This document shows, piece by piece, positions 60,607 to 64,000 of a stretch of DNA of 64,000 nucleotides. A program made the translations under genes and the position numbers. How positions within the stretch are numbered: position 1 is the first letter of the stretch; each line of letters opens with the position of its first letter. The notes under the pieces are model-generated. The model saw nothing but the letters and a program-made list of their open reading frames with translations. It did no database searches and was not told the DNA's origin. The stretch is from an uncultured bacterium (lineage in GTDB: Bacteria > Krumholzibacteriota > Krumholzibacteriia > LZORAL124-64-63): positions 124,001 through 188,000 of the forward strand of contig CALMJK010000003.1 of the NCBI GenBank assembly GCA_937864225.1, given 5' to 3'.

Positions 60607-61821
60607 TTGGATCTGACGCGCCGGCTTGCCCAGCTCGACGCGCTGCTCAAGGCTCCCCGGGTCGCCGGCGCCGAGGTCGCGCCCGTCAGCGCGCTGCAGG
60701 AGCGGGCGCTCTGCGAGCGGCTCGGCCTGAGCGCCGCCGCCACCCCGGTCGGCGAGGTCTGGACGCGAGACGGAATCCTGGACGATGTGCCTGCTCCCGG
60801 CGGGGAAGATCTGCCGGCGCTGGCGCAAGTCATGGCGCCGATGGGCGCGGCGTTGGAAGAGACGGTGCTTGTCCCGGAAACGCTGCTGTTCGTGGACACC
60901 GAGACCACGGGTCTGGCGGGAGGCACAGGCACGCTCGTCTTTCTCGTCGGCTGCGCATGGTGGGAGGCGGGCGTGCTGCGGAGCCGGCAGTATTTTCTGC
61001 CCGGGCCGGGCCGCGAAACGCCGCTGCTGGCGGCACTGGGCGAACAGGCGGCGCGCTTCGCCGCGGTCGTGACGTACAACGGCGCCCGATTCGACCTGCC
61101 GCTGCTGCGCACACGCGCCCTGCTGGCGCGACGCCCCGACCCATGCGCGGGGCTGGCGAGTTGGGATCTGCTGCGGATCTCGCGCCGGCTCTGGGGACGC
61201 CGCCTTCCGGATTGCCGCCAGTCGACGGTCGAAGCGCAGATCTGCGGTCGCGCCCGCGATCCCGACGATCTGCCCGGGGCTCTGGCGCCGCAGGCGTGGC
61301 TGCGTTGGGTGCGTGCGGGCGACGGCGGCGCCTTGGCGCAGGTCCTGACCCACAATCAGCGAGATCTGACGGGCATGGCGCTGATCCTGACGCGCGCCGT
61401 GGCTGGGGCCGCGCGGCTGACCGCCGCGCCGACGGGACCGCTCGAGGCTTGGCAGGATGCCTGGTCAGCGGGACGCCTTTGTGAGGGGCGCCGCGAGACG
61501 GCCGCGGCAGCCGCCTGGATCGCCTCGGCTCTGCAGGCTCTGCCGAATCCCGCCCTGGCGCCCGAGGCGTTCTTTTCCGACGCCGTGCGGTTGCTCAAGC
61601 GAGCGGCGGCGTGGCCGCAGGCGCTGCGCGTGCTGGAACTCGCGGCGTGCGCGTTGGGCGATCGCCCTTGGATCCACCGGGAGGCGGCCATCTTGCTCGA
61701 GCATCGCCTGATGCGCCTGGACCAGGCCTGGATCCACGCGCGGCGGTTGGGCGAACCACGCCGGCTGGCGCGCCTGGACCGCAAGCGCGCGGCGGAGATC
61801 GGGCGTGAACATACAATTTAA
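60607..61821 (+). CDS. mrfB: RNase H-like exonuclease MrfB (YprB type)
   Basis: A 404-residue protein. The RNase H-like/DEDD domain shows FVDTETTGLAGGTGTLVF (D-x-E), VVTYNGARFDLPLL and HNQRDLTGMALI; the C-terminal 130 residues are helical TPR-like. This matches Bacillus YprB/MrfB, the exonuclease partner of MrfA. The start is the TTG at 60607 with AAGGGGG just upstream, ten bases after the mrfA stop. The last codons lie in the AT-rich tract. The pair should repair interstrand or other bulky DNA lesions independently of UvrABC. Confidence 0.88.
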   Translation: MDLTRRLAQLDALLKAPRVAGAEVAPVSALQERALCERLGLSAAATPVGEVWTRDGILDDVPAPGGEDLPALAQVMAPMGAALEETVLVPETLLFVDTETTGLAGGTGTLVFLVGCAWWEAGVLRSRQYFLPGPGRETPLLAALGEQAARFAAVVTYNGARFDLPLLRTRALLARRPDPCAGLASWDLLRISRRLWGRRLPDCRQSTVEAQICGRARDPDDLPGALAPQAWLRWVRAGDGGALAQVLTHNQRDLTGMALILTRAVAGAARLTAAPTGPLEAWQDAWSAGRLCEGRRETAAAAAWIASALQALPNPALAPEAFFSDAVRLLKRAAAWPQALRVLELAACALGDRPWIHREAAILLEHRLMRLDQAWIHARRLGEPRRLARLDRKRAAEIGREHTI

Positions 61822-61868
61822 GTTATTTATTGATAAATATTTAAAAATATAAATTCATGTTGTTTCTA
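61811..61868. other. AT-rich tract with palindrome
   Basis: About 58 bases made almost only of A and T in an otherwise GC-rich region. It contains the perfect inverted repeat ATTTAT-TG-ATAAAT (61825-61838) and a second imperfect one (ATTTA/TAAAT). It begins inside the last codons of mrfB and ends 28 bases before the next gene start. It could be an UP-element-like promoter region, a silencer or nucleoid-protein site, or a small insertion remnant. Confidence 0.55.
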
Positions 61869-61896
61869 TGACATGGACGGCGGGAAGGAGGCGGGG

Positions 61897-62334
61897 ATGG
61901 CGAACGTGACGCGCGAAGAGGGTCACCTCCTCGTGGCCGCGATCCGCGTGCTGGGGCACCGGGAGGAGAGGGCGCCCAAGCCCGAGGAGGTCGCCCAGCT
62001 GCTGGGCATGCCGCCGGAATTGGCGAGGCTGCAGTTGACGGCGCTGGCGGAAGCGGGCGTCGTGGCGCTGGTGGAGAGCGCCTTCGACACGCACGTCGAA
62101 ATCCGTGACCATCGGCGGCTGGAGGAACTGGCGGAGAACTCCCAGTCGCGGGCTCTGGAGGCGGACCTGGCGGAATTCGGCCGGCGAAAGGAGGAGGAGG
62201 CGGACCGCATGTCGCGCCTCTTCGCCTCCGGAGATCACGAGCGAAGGCAAGAGGAGCGGTTGCGGAAAATGGAGGACGAGCTGCGCGATTTCCGCAAGAA
62301 GAAGCCGCGCAGCCCCTTCGGCGACGGCGACTGA
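61897..62334 (+). CDS. Hypothetical winged-helix and coiled-coil protein
   Basis: A 145-residue protein that I do not recognise by name. Residues 1-70 look like a winged-helix fold (EEGHLLVAAIRVLGHREER, PEEVAQLLGMPPELARLQL, TALAEAGVVALVE). Residues 75-135 form a charged coiled coil (EADLAEFGRRKEEEADRMS). AAGGAGG lies five bases before the ATG. DNA binding and dimerisation are plausible. It stands alone between the AT-rich tract and a convergent foldase gene. Confidence 0.72.
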   Translation: MANVTREEGHLLVAAIRVLGHREERAPKPEEVAQLLGMPPELARLQLTALAEAGVVALVESAFDTHVEIRDHRRLEELAENSQSRALEADLAEFGRRKEEEADRMSRLFASGDHERRQEERLRKMEDELRDFRKKKPRSPFGDGD

Positions 62335-62356
62335 CCAGAGGCGAAGAGCGAGCCGC

Positions 62357-64000
62357 TCAGGCGCCCGCCCGGCCCAACGCGGCGCGGTTGTCCACGATGT
62401 CCACTCCGGCCAGTTGCTCCTGGTACCAAGCCTCCAGCGCTTCCATCTGCCGGCGGTTCATGAGCTGCGCGCGCAGGCTTTCGCGCGCGGCCAAGTAAGC
62501 CTGCTCGGCCAGCGGCTGCTTCCAGAGGGTCCGCAGGGCGAAGACGCCGCGGGGCGTCTCGACCCGAGGCACCAACTGCAGCGGCTCGGTCTGCAGCGCC
62601 ACAAGATTGAAAGCCGTGCCGAAGCCGACGCGGGCGATGTTGGCGGTGGCGGTGAACGTGTCGGTCACCGCGTGCAGCACGCCGCTGCGCTGGGCCGCAT
62701 CCGCCATCGACGCGCCGCCGCGCACCAGCTCCAGTGCGGGCGCCAACCGACGGGTGGCCTCTTCCTTCTGCTGCTGCTGGTGAAGCTCGGAAACGACCTG
62801 GGATCTGACCTCGTCCAAAGGCGCGGGGCCGCGCGGGAGCTTTTCGTCCAGCGCGACCACGTACAGAACTTCATCCGTTTCCAAGACGCCGCTGTGCTGG
62901 CCCGCTTTGGCCTGGAGGGCGAATTGCGAACCGAGCTGGCTGCCGGGCAGGCCGGGAATATCCTGATTCGGGGATACCGGAGCAGGGCTCTGCGGCGTCA
63001 GCGCCGCCGCCTGCGCGGCCCGGTCGAAACCGAGCTTGTCGGCCTCCTGGACGAATTCGTCGGCGCGGGCGCTCAGGGCGTTGAGGGTGGCGTCGCCGGC
63101 CTCGACCTTGAACAGGATGTGGCGGGCGTGGACCTGCTTGACCTCGCCCCCCTCGGCGAACTGCTCCAGCACTTCGATGAGGTGGTAGCCGAACTGGGTT
63201 TCGACCGGGTCGCTGATCCGACCGACCGGCAGCGAGAAGGCCGCCGCGGTGAAGGGGGCCACCATGCGATGCCGGTCGAAGGTGCCCAGGTCGCCTCCCT
63301 TGTCGCGGCTCGGATCCGCGGAGTGGATGGCCGTGGCCTCTTCGAAAGAGGTCAGTCCGGACTCGATCTCGCGCTTGATGTCCAGCGCCAACTGGCGCAC
63401 CTCCGCCCGATCCCCCTCGCCGGGCTCCTTGGGCCACGACACGAACCGCACCCTGGCCCGCGCGGGACGTTCGAAGCGGCCGCGATTGTCCTCGTAGTAG
63501 GCACGGATCGCTTCCTCGGTCGGGGTAGGCGCGGCGGGCAGGTCGGCCAACAACACGCCCATCCACTCCGCGACCGCGCGTCCCTCCTGGCGCACCCAGG
63601 CCTCGCGCAGCTCCGCCTCGCTGACCACGGCGCGGGAGGCGATCATCAGCTGGAGCTTCTGGCGGGGCAGCGTGCTCCTGATGTAGTTCTCCACGCCTGT
63701 CCAGTCGCGGTTCGGGTTGGCCAGGTCGGCGAGATAGGCCTTGAGGTCGGGATTGCCATCCGGGCCTCGGTACTGCGCGAGCAACTCCGCGGGCGGGTTG
63801 TTCTTGAGAATGTCGAGGATCTCATCGGGCGTGGCCGTCAGGCCGAGGCGCTGGATCTCCTTCTGCTCGACCCGGTCGTGCAGGAAATACTGCCAGACCT
63901 GTTCGGCGACGCTGGCGCGCTGGTTGGTCGTGAGTTCGAGGTCGGGGTTCTGCTGGCGCATGCGAGCCAGGTAATTCTGGAAGGCCAGGTCCCACTCGCG
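62357..64000 (-). CDS. PpiD/SurA-like peptidyl-prolyl isomerase, 5' end missing
   Basis: The frame is open to the right window edge, so the N-terminus (membrane anchor or signal) is outside. The visible part of about 547 residues begins [17 protein letters not shown], a SurA_N/PpiD-like helical domain, followed by a parvulin domain ([45 protein letters not shown]). A second, divergent parvulin half ([16 protein letters not shown]) and a helical C-terminus follow. It would act as an envelope foldase for secreted or outer membrane proteins. The full length cannot be judged. Confidence 0.85.
   Translation of the reverse strand, partial: REWDLAFQNYLARMRQQNPDLELTTNQRASVAEQVWQYFLHDRVEQKEIQRLGLTATPDEILDILKNNPPAELLAQYRGPDGNPDLKAYLADLANPNRDWTGVENYIRSTLPRQKLQLMIASRAVVSEAELREAWVRQEGRAVAEWMGVLLADLPAAPTPTEEAIRAYYEDNRGRFERPARARVRFVSWPKEPGEGDRAEVRQLALDIKREIESGLTSFEEATAIHSADPSRDKGGDLGTFDRHRMVAPFTAAAFSLPVGRISDPVETQFGYHLIEVLEQFAEGGEVKQVHARHILFKVEAGDATLNALSARADEFVQEADKLGFDRAAQAAALTPQSPAPVSPNQDIPGLPGSQLGSQFALQAKAGQHSGVLETDEVLYVVALDEKLPRGPAPLDEVRSQVVSELHQQQQKEEATRRLAPALELVRGGASMADAAQRSGVLHAVTDTFTATANIARVGFGTAFNLVALQTEPLQLVPRVETPRGVFALRTLWKQPLAEQAYLAARESLRAQLMNRRQMEALEAWYQEQLAGVDIVDNRAALGRAGA

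Noticed and set aside
58017-61355. Open frame of 1112 codons on the minus strand opposite mrfA and mrfB
   Set aside because: The translation is Arg/Ala/His-rich without any domain. It mirrors the GC-rich codon positions of the real genes and is a shadow frame.

Overview
The window is a GC-rich bacterial chromosome segment with densely packed genes. It has no rRNA, tRNA, CRISPR array, insertion sequence or phage gene that I can recognise. Several traits point to an uncultured lineage in or near the FCB superphylum (Eisenbacteria/Krumholzibacteriota-like). These are a short RpoD without region 1.1, an FlgD-like C-terminal sorting domain on a secreted M28 peptidase, lamin-tail-domain secreted proteins, an MglA-like GTPase, an MJ0042 zinc-ribbon protein, a DUF4321 protein and many TPR proteins. 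That placement is an inference, because no phylogenetic marker could be searched.

Layout. 0-4.3 kb: ftsA (5' end cut by the window edge), ftsZ and a TPR protein. 4.3-8.7 kb: an orphan response regulator, an exported TPR-parvulin fusion, rpmB and recG. 8.9-13.6 kb: a signalling-like stretch with a zinc-ribbon protein, a GHKL ATPase, an unknown conserved-looking protein, a degenerate MglA-like GTPase behind a sigma54-like promoter, a leaderless TPR gene and a second CheY-like protein. 13.7-22.1 kb: a DUF4139 protein, a polytopic membrane protein with TPRs, rpoD, an IMPACT-family protein, a VCBS-like exported protein, and a CcdA plus TlpA-type thioredoxin pair. 22.1-33.9 kb: a very large GH13 protein and a divergent MFS transporter, an M28 peptidase, a DUF948/YtxH pair, and a PDZ-membrane-GAF-SpoIIE phosphatase translationally coupled to a second M28 peptidase.

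34-42.6 kb: valS, a RodZ-like gene, then uvrB-nadC-birA-coaX joined by short stop/start overlaps (DNA repair, NAD, biotin and CoA cofactors). 42.6-44.3 kb: two tandem lamin-tail-domain secreted paralogues sharing a C-terminal motif. 44.5-46.7 kb: groES-groEL under a CIRCE operator. 46.7-52.4 kb: a glycosyltransferase, then four overlapping genes (YqeC, MobA-like, XdhC, YqeB) that resemble the maturation kit of selenium-dependent molybdenum hydroxylases although no hydroxylase is present, then an exported TPR protein. 52.5-57.6 kb: a cofactor and metabolite operon (DapL-like aminotransferase, folB, folK, deoxynucleoside kinase, panB, panC, HIT hydrolase). 57.7-62.3 kb: DUF4321, tatA, mrfA and mrfB, an AT-rich tract and a winged-helix/coiled-coil protein. 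62.4-64 kb: a PpiD/SurA-like foldase cut by the window edge.

Reading intergenic DNA by eye gives a coherent housekeeping promoter type, TTGnCC-N17-TATCCT or close variants, ahead of many genes. In three cases (12274, 25843, 46745) the -10 element ends six or seven bases before the start codon and no ribosome binding site is visible, which suggests leaderless transcripts. Three exported-protein genes instead carry extended -10 elements (TGnTATAAT-like) with no clear -35.
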